6,363 nucleotides of DNA. Origin: a bacterium (GTDB lineage Bacteria; Patescibacteriota; Microgenomatia; Levybacterales; UBA12049). This document shows, piece by piece, positions 1 to 5,322 of the stretch; within the stretch, counting starts at the first letter, position 1; every line of letters begins with the position of its first letter. The notes beneath the pieces are model-generated. The model saw nothing but the letters and a program-made list of their open reading frames with translations. It had not been told where the DNA came from and did no database searches. The position numbers and the translations under genes were made by a program. The stretch lies in NCBI GenBank assembly GCA_021813005.1, contig JAKAMH010000055.1, positions 1-6,363 on the forward strand, in the 5' to 3' direction.

Positions 1-895
1 CAAAACGCGCTGCAAGCTCACTCACGGTTGACATCTCTTCCTGCCCGACTACGCCAAAGATAGCATCGATAACGACTCTATCTCCCTCGGAAATGTAATT
101 CATCGCCCGGGAAAGTACATCGCGAGCGATGCTTTGCCGACTGGCAAGGTATGGATCATGAGGATTGGGACCACCGGCCGCGTCTGCCAGAAATCTTCTT
201 TCTATCTGGTCAGAGATAAACTGCCGGGAGACTCCCAGGTGTTTGGCAAGACGCTCTACTTCCGGCGCTAGAGCATTTTTGTCCGAAAGAGAAATAGACG
301 TCTTACTTGCCCAAGCATCAATAGCGGAAATTGCTTCTTTGTATGTTCCGCCTTTTATGTATGCAGCGGGCACACCTTCCGCCTCGCCTATGATTCCAGC
401 CACCTTGGATCTGATTGACCTGTGCAGCTCTGAACGGATTCTCTCACCGGGTTCAACTGACCGGAGTAATTCAACCGCCTGCATAATACCTATCTGAACT
501 AATTCGTCATTGGTATCTGCGTCACCTGAATAGAAAGGTTTTAAAGCCGAGAGAACTGTTCTGGTGTGAAGAAATATCAGTACGTTGAGGCCCTGTTTGG
601 CAATGACGGGATCACTATTGACAGCAGCGCTCCATGCACTACTGTCACTTGCAGGCGGAACATGATACTGGATAGGCTCCACCATCCGATGATAGTAGTC
701 ATAAAGCGGCAAGGTAGGATTATCCTGCAGGATAAGTGATGATTTCTCTCTCAATAGAGTGTCAACGACGGCTATATCAATATCACCCGCCCTGTGCGGA
801 AAAGCTGCCTTCAGACGAGCATCTATCTGGCTGATTTCTTGCTGCCTGACACGTCGGCTGTAATCCACTTTGCTTTCGTATTCCCTACCTGACAT
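1..895 (-). CDS. Divergent sigma-70-like RNA polymerase sigma factor, C-terminus cut by window edge
   Basis: The frame is open for 298 codons from ATG at 895 to the left edge, with an in-frame stop just upstream of the ATG, so the start is well fixed. Residues about 95-170 resemble sigma region 2, including a DELVQIGIMQAVELL stretch like the 'DLIQEGxIGLxxAV' core, followed by an Arg-rich helix (ERIRSELHRSIRSKV). Residues 211-230 (EVERLAKHLGVSRQFISDQI) look like a region 3 helix-turn-helix. Residues about 257-298 (ISEGDRVVIDAIFG, then a TVSELAARF stretch) resemble the start of region 4. The 90-residue N-terminus matches nothing I recognise. If functional it would direct RNA polymerase to promoters. 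The weak region 2 match leaves open a sigma-like regulator that no longer binds core polymerase. The -10 box is 12 nt before ATG and no Shine-Dalgarno is seen. Confidence 0.65.
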   Translation of the reverse strand, partial: MSGREYESKVDYSRRVRQQEISQIDARLKAAFPHRAGDIDIAVVDTLLREKSSLILQDNPTLPLYDYYHRMVEPIQYHVPPASDSSAWSAAVNSDPVIAKQGLNVLIFLHTRTVLSALKPFYSGDADTNDELVQIGIMQAVELLRSVEPGERIRSELHRSIRSKVAGIIGEAEGVPAAYIKGGTYKEAISAIDAWASKTSISLSDKNALAPEVERLAKHLGVSRQFISDQIERRFLADAAGGPNPHDPYLASRQSIARDVLSRAMNYISEGDRVVIDAIFGVVGQEEMSTVSELAARF

Positions 896-907
896 AGTAC
901 AGGCGAA

Positions 908-936
908 ATTATATCATGAACTATAAGATGTTTCTA
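908..936 (-). promoter_or_regulatory. Promoter of the sigma-like gene
   Basis: A perfect TATAAT lies at 913-908 (minus strand), with TAGAAA (4/6 to TTGACA) at 936-931 after a 17-nt spacer. The predicted transcript starts only about 5 nt before ATG at 895. This suggests a near-leaderless mRNA and separate expression from the upstream receiver-like gene, although no terminator is visible between the two. Confidence 0.6.
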
Positions 937-1005
937 CCGCTCAGGGGTACGGAATCTATGCTTCCCGCCAGGCTCTGCGGAGAGATTTGAGGACGGATTG
1001 ATCAT

Positions 1006-1671
1006 TTAATAATCCTTAGCAGCCCGATTGAGTATTTCAGGAAGATCCCTGCCGGAGAAATTGCCTAAGTACCTGTCTCCGGCGGCTTTTTCAATATCAC
1101 TGTTTCTTTCCGAAACTGAATAACTGACAAAGTAAGGCAACTGCCAGCCGTTTTCTGAAAAGAGATCGACGATCTTCCGTACAACCTGATTTCCCAGTAC
1201 AGCCCCGCCGCCCCGGCTCTCAAAATAACCATCCATAATAACGAGTATATGGGCCGGCACATATGCTACGCCTTCATGACGGGCCTCATCAATCTCCTCT
1301 TTGCGGACTGCGGCAAGAAGTTTTATGGCATCATCTCCATTACTACACGACGCCGCAACGCTTCTCGCCTCGCTCGACTTCTGCGCCTCCTTCAAGGCAT
1401 TTACGGCATAGTCAACTTTGTCCTCCGTATCATCCACGACAAATGTAATGACACCGGGCGCGTCTTCGGTGAGCTTTTGATACGCCTTAACCAGATCATA
1501 GGCTTTATCGTGAGTCTTTATGTGCAGTTTATATTCCGCCTCTGAAAGCGGTGGCGGAATAACTGCCGGAATTGCCGGGAGACGTGCTATACCTGAAGTC
1601 AATTGACAGGGGTCGGATTCCGGACTTCTTTTCTGAGGCTGTGCGGGGCAGTCAGATTCCGGCTTCTTCAT
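1006..1671 (-). CDS. Receiver-like (CheY-fold) domain protein with proline-rich N-terminus
   Basis: The 221-aa protein begins with about 45 low-complexity residues rich in Pro and Ser (LPAIPAVIPPPLSE at 31-44). From about 72 onward it has the layout of a response-regulator receiver domain: beta-1 with an acidic pair (VITFVVDD, D80-D81), a helix, beta-3 with a candidate phospho-acceptor (HILVIMDG, D147), beta-4 ending in Ser (YFVSYS, S183/S185), and a last strand-helix element (DRYLGNFSGRDLPEIL). The invariant Lys after beta-5 is not seen: N204/S206 occupy that place, so normal phosphorylation switching is uncertain. A long insert separates beta-2 and beta-3. There is no output domain, so it would act alone or by binding a partner. 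It lies 110 nt upstream of the sigma-like gene on the same strand. The start is fixed by a consensus promoter 8 nt upstream of the ATG. Confidence 0.6.
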   Translation of the reverse strand: MKKPESDCPAQPQKRSPESDPCQLTSGIARLPAIPAVIPPPLSEAEYKLHIKTHDKAYDLVKAYQKLTEDAPGVITFVVDDTEDKVDYAVNALKEAQKSSEARSVAASCSNGDDAIKLLAAVRKEEIDEARHEGVAYVPAHILVIMDGYFESRGGGAVLGNQVVRKIVDLFSENGWQLPYFVSYSVSERNSDIEKAAGDRYLGNFSGRDLPEILNRAAKDY

Positions 1672-1679
1672 TGAGGAAC

Positions 1680-1707
1680 ATTATAACAAGCAAGGCTGAA
1701 TTGTCAA
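1680..1707 (-). promoter_or_regulatory. Consensus promoter of the receiver-like gene
   Basis: A perfect TTGACA (1707-1702) and perfect TATAAT (1685-1680) are separated by 16 nt on the minus strand. Only 8 nt separate the -10 box from ATG at 1671, so transcription should begin within about 2 nt of the start codon, giving a leaderless mRNA. This is the best promoter in the window. Confidence 0.8.
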
Positions 1708-1740
1708 TTTGAATGGTAAATACTTGGAGCACCGTCCTGT

Positions 1741-1775
1741 AAAAAAACAATCCCCCGCCATATGGCAAGGGATTG
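1741..1775 (-). terminator. Rho-independent terminator after the 170-aa secreted protein gene
   Basis: Read on the minus strand, CAATCCC (1775-1769) pairs with GGGATTG (1754-1748) around an inner self-complementary GCCATATGGC, followed at once by seven T (1747-1741). It lies 42 nt past the stop at 1817 and ahead of the receiver-like gene promoter. There is no matching T-run on plus, so it acts in the minus direction. Confidence 0.85.
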
Positions 1776-1816
1776 CAAAAAAGACGAGAATAAATAAACC
1801 TACATAAGCTTATTTA

Positions 1817-2329
1817 TTATTTTGACGCTCCGTAACCATTTGGCACTGCGTGAGCAAACCAAAGGTGTCCTGGGCCTACATTTGGATCCTGACCTTGGTC
1901 CATAATTACTTCATAGTTACCCCAAACCGAGTAACCACCGTTAGACCAATATGGACTGTTTGCACCCAGAGGACCTACCCAGATGATTTTGTAGTGCCAA
2001 TTTTGTCCTGAACCACCTGGAACTTTGCCGTTCCATTCATTACTTAACCAAGCTCCAGCACAATATGTAGGATCTACATAACCGTTGGCATTACAGTTGT
2101 CCCACTGAGAATTCCATTTCATAACTAGCTTGTCATTGGAGTAGACTCCCATACAATCTGTAGCTTGACCTCCTGCTAAACACCAGCTAGAGCCAGTACC
2201 ATTGAAGACTCTTGCAGTGTTATTGTAGCCGTATTGATCAAATCCGCCGCCATTGGCTGCAAAAGCCGGTACAGCTGCAAATGTTAAAACAACCGCCAGT
2301 GAGGAGAAGATTGCAAAAATTTTTTTCAT
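1817..2329 (-). CDS. Secreted protein of unknown function with four cysteines
   Basis: The 170-aa precursor has a textbook Sec signal peptide: MKK, a hydrophobic core at about 5-20, and an AFA-A cleavage site near residue 24. The mature part of about 146 residues is rich in Trp, Gly, Asn and Tyr and has four cysteines (C50, C59, C79, C90), which could form two disulphides outside the cell. Aromatic segments such as WNSQWDNCNANGY, NWHYKIIWVGP and GHLWFAHAVPNGYG suggest a compact beta-rich fold, perhaps binding carbohydrate or another surface ligand, but that is speculation. It resembles an unnamed type of exported protein that I associate with Patescibacteria (memory only). It is preceded by a strong ribosome binding site and closed by its own terminator, so it is a single-gene, probably highly expressed unit. 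Confidence 0.85.
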   Translation of the reverse strand: MKKIFAIFSSLAVVLTFAAVPAFAANGGGFDQYGYNNTARVFNGTGSSWCLAGGQATDCMGVYSNDKLVMKWNSQWDNCNANGYVDPTYCAGAWLSNEWNGKVPGGSGQNWHYKIIWVGPLGANSPYWSNGGYSVWGNYEVIMDQGQDPNVGPGHLWFAHAVPNGYGASK

Positions 2330-2333
2330 ATTC

Positions 2334-2354
2334 TCACCCCCTTCCCTTTTGAAG
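2334..2354 (-). promoter_or_regulatory. Conserved 5' leader with very strong Shine-Dalgarno (copy 1)
   Basis: These 21 nt are identical to 3315-3335, the leader of the beta-helix protein gene. They read CTTCAAAAGG followed by GAAGGGGGTGA on the minus strand. AAGGGGGTGA matches the full anti-Shine-Dalgarno complement AAGGAGGTGA at 9 of 10 positions and ends 4 nt before ATG at 2329. Confidence 0.85.
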
Positions 2355-2363
2355 AATAAAATT

Positions 2364-2393
2364 ACTATGACACACCTATAGTAGAACTGTCAA
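2364..2393 (-). promoter_or_regulatory. Promoter of the 170-aa secreted protein gene
   Basis: TTGACA (2393-2388), followed by GT, is 18 nt from CATAGT (2369-2364; 4/6 to TATAAT). Exactly 9 nt separate this -10 box from the conserved leader. The same order and spacings occur before the beta-helix gene, which supports the choice despite the weak -10. The predicted leader is about 27 nt. Confidence 0.65.
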
Positions 2394-2432
2394 ACATTGA
2401 GTTTTAATATATAAGACTGTTCCCTGGTAACC

Positions 2433-2466
2433 AAAACAATCCCGCCTTTCGCGAAAAGCGGGATTG
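2433..2466 (-). terminator. Rho-independent terminator after the beta-helix gene
   Basis: On the minus strand CAATCCCGC (2466-2458) pairs perfectly with GCGGGATTG (2445-2437) over 9 bp. The loop itself contains self-complementary TTTCGCGAAA. TTTT (2436-2433) follows, a short T-run. The CAATCCC/GGGATTG stem is the same as in the terminator at 1741-1775. Confidence 0.75.
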
Positions 2467-2497
2467 TAGAAACAATTTTATGACTTAGAAAAGAATA

Positions 2498-3307
2498 TTA
2501 CCTTTTCCCTGCGTGGTCATTACTCTCAGCGTAACTCACACACTGTCCCTGGTTTTTGAATGATGGATTGGTAAACAACTTCCACCCACCGTCTTTACAT
2601 TCATTCCTGAATGTTGTTTTCAGAGTATATAACCTGTCACCTGCCACAAAAGCGTTATCTTTTGTGACGTATTGATGATTTGTGTCAACGACAGAAACGT
2701 TCTTTGTAGTGTCATCGACATACAGGTCTTTACCGTATGCTTCATTCTGATGGCTGACACCATTGACAGTAAGCTTAGCTGGGCCAGGAACTCCGCTTCC
2801 AAGATCAACATCAACACCACCCCATCCATTGTTGGACGTGGTTAAGTTGTTTACTGTAACTGTTGAACCATTTACAACTAAGCCGTTATGGCCGTTGTTC
2901 TCAAGAGTTACATCGTCCAAATTGACATTGGTTGCTTCATAGACGTTAATTCCGTGAAGATTTGTTCCGCTCGTACCATCAATTGTTAAATCTTTAACAG
3001 TAACATTGGAACCGTAAATACCAAATGTCGCATTATTTGAATTTGAATTCTTTGTAAATGTTGGCGTTAGCGTCTGGCCGTTTCCATCAATTGTTACGCC
3101 TGAATTATTTACAGCAATTTCATTTGACACATTAAATCCGTTATCTAGCACAATTGTGTCACCGCTAGTTGCAGTCGCTAAATCTGATACAAGACTAGTT
3201 TGGTCTGTAGCATGATAAGTAGTACTTGCGAAAGCTGAAGCTGCAAATGTGCCGAGCATGAGTGCTCCGGCTGCTGCTCCTATTACTAATTTTTTTATAT
3301 TTGACAT
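2498..3307 (-). CDS. Secreted right-handed beta-helix protein with C-terminal Cys motif
   Basis: The 269-aa precursor has a signal peptide (MSNIKK, hydrophobic 7-24, cleavage near ASAFA-S at 27). Residues about 50-210 form short turns typical of parallel beta-helix (PbH1) folds: VTIDGNGQTL, NVTVKDLTIDG, NVNLDDVTLENNGHNG, TVTVNNLTTSNNGWGG, each about 20-25 residues and rich in Val, Thr, Asn and Gly. Such folds commonly bind or cleave polysaccharide, but I see no catalytic signature. The last about 30 residues carry a separate motif, CKDGGW...FTNPSFKNQGQCVSY (C237, C256). I have seen this tail at the end of many exported proteins of Patescibacteria and Actinobacteria; its role is unknown and may be surface display. 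The two cysteines could form one disulphide. The gene has its own promoter, strong ribosome binding site and terminator. Confidence 0.85.
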   Translation of the reverse strand: MSNIKKLVIGAAAGALMLGTFAASAFASTTYHATDQTSLVSDLATATSGDTIVLDNGFNVSNEIAVNNSGVTIDGNGQTLTPTFTKNSNSNNATFGIYGSNVTVKDLTIDGTSGTNLHGINVYEATNVNLDDVTLENNGHNGLVVNGSTVTVNNLTTSNNGWGGVDVDLGSGVPGPAKLTVNGVSHQNEAYGKDLYVDDTTKNVSVVDTNHQYVTKDNAFVAGDRLYTLKTTFRNECKDGGWKLFTNPSFKNQGQCVSYAESNDHAGKR

Positions 3308-3314
3308 TTATTTT

Positions 3315-3335
3315 TCACCCCCTTCCCTTTTGAAG
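3315..3335 (-). promoter_or_regulatory. Conserved 5' leader with very strong Shine-Dalgarno (copy 2)
   Basis: Identical over 21 nt to 2334-2354. The AAGGGGGTGA core lies 7 nt before ATG at 3307 (4 nt in the other gene). After the shared block the sequences diverge at once, which marks the block itself as the conserved element. Confidence 0.85.
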
Positions 3336-3344
3336 ATTGGACCT

Positions 3345-3374
3345 ATAATGGCAGATTATGATAAGGACTGTCAA
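3345..3374 (-). promoter_or_regulatory. Promoter of the beta-helix protein gene
   Basis: TTGACA (3374-3369), followed by GT, an 18-nt spacer and CATTAT (3350-3345; 4/6 to TATAAT), then 9 nt to the conserved leader. This is the same geometry as the promoter at 2364-2393. The predicted leader is about 30 nt. Confidence 0.65.
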
Positions 3375-3395
3375 GACGTCTTACAGAGATATTAC

Positions 3396-3492
3396 ATTAT
3401 TTTCCCGTACTTTCTCCAATATACTTTATGTACTTTTGGGCCGTTCCTTCGACTTCGCTCAGGATAAACTCCAGGACCAAAACTCTTTTGCA
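3396..3492 (+). repeat. 97-bp direct repeat, copy A
   Basis: This stretch matches 5760-5856 in the same orientation with one mismatch (3405 versus 5769); 3406-3492 is an 87-bp exact match. It contains the CTTCGACTTCGCTCAGG core that I know as a common intergenic repeat in Patescibacteria, and three RTACTTT words (3407, 3421, 3430). On minus it encodes a run including LSEVEG but has no start codon, so I treat it as non-coding. It lies 21 nt upstream of the -35 box of the beta-helix gene and marks the left border of the toxin-antitoxin/nuclease cassette. Confidence 0.9.
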
Positions 3493-3609
3493 ATGAAGCC
3501 GGGTTATATTTGACTCTCTCTAAAGGAAAGCAATTAAGGTAGGTTTTTGTTACTTAAATCACTGGTCATTCTTACGTTCGTTTTATATAGCCTAACTACA
3601 TTGTGCATA
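3493..3609. other. Intergenic spacer, no feature seen
   Basis: This is A/T-rich sequence between repeat copy A and the promoter of the first toxin-antitoxin module. I see no open frame with a plausible start, no strong hairpin and no RNA gene. With the neighbouring promoter and repeat it completes the gene-free stretch 3308-3649. Confidence 0.5.
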
Positions 3610-3639
3610 TTGACAATTGTTGGTAAAATACCCTTTACT
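3610..3639 (+). promoter_or_regulatory. Promoter/possible operator of toxin-antitoxin module 1
   Basis: TTGACA (3610-3615), 18-nt spacer, TTTACT (3634-3639; 4/6 to TATAAT), then 10 nt to ATG at 3650. An alternative -10 is TAAAAT at 3624-3629. The region from about 3604 aligns without gaps to the promoter of module 2, sharing GCAT, TTGAC, GGTA, AATAC and TTTACT. That suggests a conserved control site, perhaps bound by the antitoxin itself. Confidence 0.6.
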
Positions 3640-3649
3640 AAAGATAGAT

Positions 3650-3844
3650 ATGAAAAAACAGGTGATAAATGAAAATTTAGTTCCAGGAAGCAAAGTACCT
3701 ATTACGTATTTACTCGATTATATTAAAGAGGGATTGAGTATCAGTGATTTTCTGGCGTCCTATCCATGGATTAAGAAGAAAGACGTAGAAAAAGCCCTGG
3801 AGGAGATCAAAAAAAGAGACTTTTCCTCCAAATATGCCCTCTAG
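3650..3844 (+). CDS. DUF433-type antitoxin, divergent (module 1)
   Basis: This 64-aa protein has the DUF433 layout: a short N-terminal beta segment (GSKVPITYLLDYI, in place of the usual GTRIPV motif), then the helical part EGLSISDFLASYPWIKKKDVEKALEEI, which matches the family's 'G.S..ei...yP.l....v..al' pattern. It lacks about six residues (the GGxPVI segment) found in the module 2 protein. DUF433 proteins are antitoxins of VapBC-like pairs in which the partner has a PIN-like DUF5615 domain; the antitoxin binds the toxin and probably represses the operon. I chose ATG at 3650 rather than TTG at 3617 because the TTG lies inside the promoter spacer. No Shine-Dalgarno is seen. Its last 11 nt overlap the toxin start. 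Confidence 0.8.
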   Translation: MKKQVINENLVPGSKVPITYLLDYIKEGLSISDFLASYPWIKKKDVEKALEEIKKRDFSSKYAL

Positions 3845-4235
3845 GAAGCTTAAACTGCAGCTTTATGCAGATGAATGCTTCCCCGTTCCCTCTGTCACCT
3901 ACCTCAAATCACTCGGATACTCTATAGTTCACGCCTACGACTTAAAACAAGTCAAAAAGAGCGACAAAACCCACCTGCGAACAAGCAAGCAGGCCGGTAA
4001 GGTTCTCATAACACTGGACAGAGATTTTCTTTATTATGAACAAGCAGATTTGAAAGATCATCCCGGTGTGATCGTCATCTCCTCAGGATCAACCACTCCA
4101 ACAAAAGTAAATACTGTTTGCGGAAAACTCTTTAAAAATATCAGCGAGGGGTATGCAGCCCACGCACTTCTCCAAGTAACCACAGACAAAATTGTGAGAA
4201 CTAAGAATGGAGAAAGAGAAGAAAAACTATATTAA
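3834..4235 (+). CDS. DUF5615 PIN-like toxin (module 1), probable RNase
   Basis: The 133-aa protein starts with LQLYADECFP (D13, E14), then a LKSLGYSIVHAYDL segment, a polar stretch with S43-D44, and KVLITLDRDF (T60, D62, D64). This is the acidic-residue order of the DUF5615/Mut7-C branch of the PIN fold, whose members are predicted metal-dependent ribonucleases. The C-terminal part (DHPGVIVISSG, then helices and a charged tail EREEKLY) completes the fold. All expected acidic residues are present, so it appears active. The ATG overlaps the antitoxin by 11 nt, typical of translational coupling. It converges on the nuclease gene, whose stop is 36 nt away. Cellular target is unknown. Confidence 0.85.
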   Translation: MPSRKLKLQLYADECFPVPSVTYLKSLGYSIVHAYDLKQVKKSDKTHLRTSKQAGKVLITLDRDFLYYEQADLKDHPGVIVISSGSTTPTKVNTVCGKLFKNISEGYAAHALLQVTTDKIVRTKNGEREEKLY

Positions 4236-4271
4236 AATAATTTTTTAATTCATCTGTGGGTGGGTGCAATT

Positions 4272-4961
4272 CTAGAATGGGAGGTCGGAGGTAGGGTCAG
4301 AAGAGTCGGATGTATCTGCCTGTCCTGGAAAGTGGCTGCGGTAGATGCAGAGCTTGCACTCGACGGACGGCGCGGGAAGCGGACCGTTTAAGACCCCTGA
4401 GATTTCTTTGGCCAGACTATAGAAACTCTCCATATCCTCAGCAACAGGGTGCCAGGTGGGACTCGCAGTAAAGACTATTTTGCCGTCAACCAGTTTCATG
4501 CGGTCCGGATTGATGCTGACGACGCCCATGCGGGAAATCTTACGGGGTTCAGTGCCGTTATGAGGATTTTCCAGGGCAAACTTATAGGCATGGAGCTGTG
4601 TGGCGTACTTCTGGATTTTCTCCTCGTCCGGCGTCGTGATCTTAAAATCAATCACCGTATATGATCCGTCCGTGAGGCGAGTCAGGATATCAAAACGTCC
4701 CTGTACAAAACAATCCTCCGCACCCGGGATGGGCTTGGATCTGAGAAACCCTTCCTGCACCGAAATGATCCCCGAAGGGAGGGAGGGGTGCACGTCCTGC
4801 AGGTTCATCCCCATGATGGATGTCTGGAGGAGGCCATTGATTCTGCCAAACATAGCCGGAAACGGACCGGAGTGTGAGATATTATGTTTTACCTTTTGGT
4901 AGTAGCAGTACCTGCACTCCTGCCAAAGGTAGGCAAAGTCAGACGGGCTCAGCTTATACAT
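4272..4961 (-). CDS. PD-(D/E)XK nuclease with paired CxxC motifs (Cas4/RecB-like)
   Basis: The 229-aa protein contains the PD-(D/E)XK core: GRFD (D91), YTVIDFK (D105, K107) and a QLHAY motif (Q122, Y126), the pattern of RecB/Cas4-type DNA nucleases. C16-x2-C19 near the N-terminus and C202-x2-C205 near the C-terminus could together bind an iron-sulphur cluster or zinc, as in Cas4/AddB, although those families use one Cys plus three. A Ser/Asp-rich tail follows. I start at ATG 4961 (MYKLSPSDFAYLW) because TATAAT lies 7 nt before it and because homology with the remnant at 5671-5730 preserves exactly this start; an open frame from 5051 would run through the promoter. No Cas1/Cas2, helicase or CRISPR is nearby. 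A role in DNA repair, defence or element mobility is open. Confidence 0.85.
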   Translation of the reverse strand: MYKLSPSDFAYLWQECRYCYYQKVKHNISHSGPFPAMFGRINGLLQTSIMGMNLQDVHPSLPSGIISVQEGFLRSKPIPGAEDCFVQGRFDILTRLTDGSYTVIDFKITTPDEEKIQKYATQLHAYKFALENPHNGTEPRKISRMGVVSINPDRMKLVDGKIVFTASPTWHPVAEDMESFYSLAKEISGVLNGPLPAPSVECKLCIYRSHFPGQADTSDSSDPTSDLPF

Positions 4962-4968
4962 GAGGCTA

Positions 4969-4997
4969 ATTATACTCTTGTAAGCCTGATCAGGCAA
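4969..4997 (-). promoter_or_regulatory. Leaderless promoter of the PD-(D/E)XK nuclease
   Basis: TTGCCT (4997-4992; 4/6 to TTGACA), 17-nt spacer, perfect TATAAT (4974-4969), then 7 nt to ATG at 4961. The same two boxes at the same spacing occur in the remnant copy at 5723-5751 although the spacers differ in sequence, which supports real promoter function. Confidence 0.75.
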
Positions 4998-5052
4998 GAA
5001 TACCCGTCTTGTTACAAAATTCTTATGCAATCCTATACAAATATATTGCATC

Positions 5053-5082
5053 TTGACGATGTAAGGTATAATACTGTTTACT
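5053..5082 (+). promoter_or_regulatory. Promoter/possible operator of toxin-antitoxin module 2
   Basis: TTGACG (5053-5058), 18-nt spacer, TTTACT (5077-5082), then 12 nt to ATG at 5095, matching the geometry of module 1. A perfect TATAAT at 5067-5072 is an alternative -10, with only a poor -35 (TATTGC, 17 nt upstream). The conserved GGTA.AATAC block lies in the spacer. It is divergent from the nuclease promoter (4969-4997), so control of both genes from this 133-nt region is possible. Confidence 0.55.
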
Positions 5083-5094
5083 TACATCAGCACT

Positions 5095-5322
5095 ATGAAT
5101 AGTTATATAACTTCAAATCCGAATGTACTGGGAGGAGATCCTGTTATCAAGGGTACAAGGGTTCCAGTAAATAGAATAAAATTCCTTTTACTTCAGGATT
5201 TTTCACTTAGTGCTATCAAAAGCATGTATCCACATGTTACCAAAAAAGCCTTGAAGGGAGCCATTGACGAAATATTCAATAAGTCCCTAAAAACAACAGA
5301 GCATGCCGATGCGTCCTCCTAA
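5095..5322 (+). CDS. DUF433-type antitoxin, canonical (module 2)
   Basis: The 75-aa protein matches DUF433 closely: YITSNPNVLGGDPVIKGTR with VPV following (residues 4-24), then a helical part FSLSAIKSMYPHVTKKALKGAIDEI. The GGxPVIKGTRVPV signature is complete, unlike in module 1. As an antitoxin it would neutralise the DUF5615 protein encoded next and probably repress its own promoter. The toxin ATG overlaps its last 14 nt. Because that toxin is frameshifted here, the antitoxin may be left as an orphan, or may act on the module 1 toxin. No Shine-Dalgarno is seen, consistent with a near-leaderless start. Confidence 0.88.
   Translation: MNSYITSNPNVLGGDPVIKGTRVPVNRIKFLLLQDFSLSAIKSMYPHVTKKALKGAIDEIFNKSLKTTEHADASS

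Noticed and set aside
165..497. Plus-strand open frame of 110 codons
   Set aside because: It lies wholly antisense to the sigma-like gene, which has the better start, promoter and recognisable domains.
1249..1545. Plus-strand frame of 98 codons
   Set aside because: It is antisense to the receiver-like gene, which has a consensus promoter and coherent fold.
3399..3492. Minus-strand frame in the 97-bp repeat encoding an LSEVEG-containing peptide
   Set aside because: There is no ATG and an upstream in-frame stop occurs in copy A; exact conservation at DNA level suits a recent repeat rather than a coding gene.
4231..4249. ATTAAAA/TTTTAAT hairpin between converging toxin 1 and nuclease genes
   Set aside because: The stem is entirely A-T pairs and chance is likely in such A/T-rich DNA; too weak to call a bidirectional terminator.
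4962..5051. Longer start for the nuclease gene (ATG at 5051)
   Set aside because: The extra 30 codons run through the TTGCCT-N17-TATAAT promoter; homology in the remnant begins at the inner ATG.
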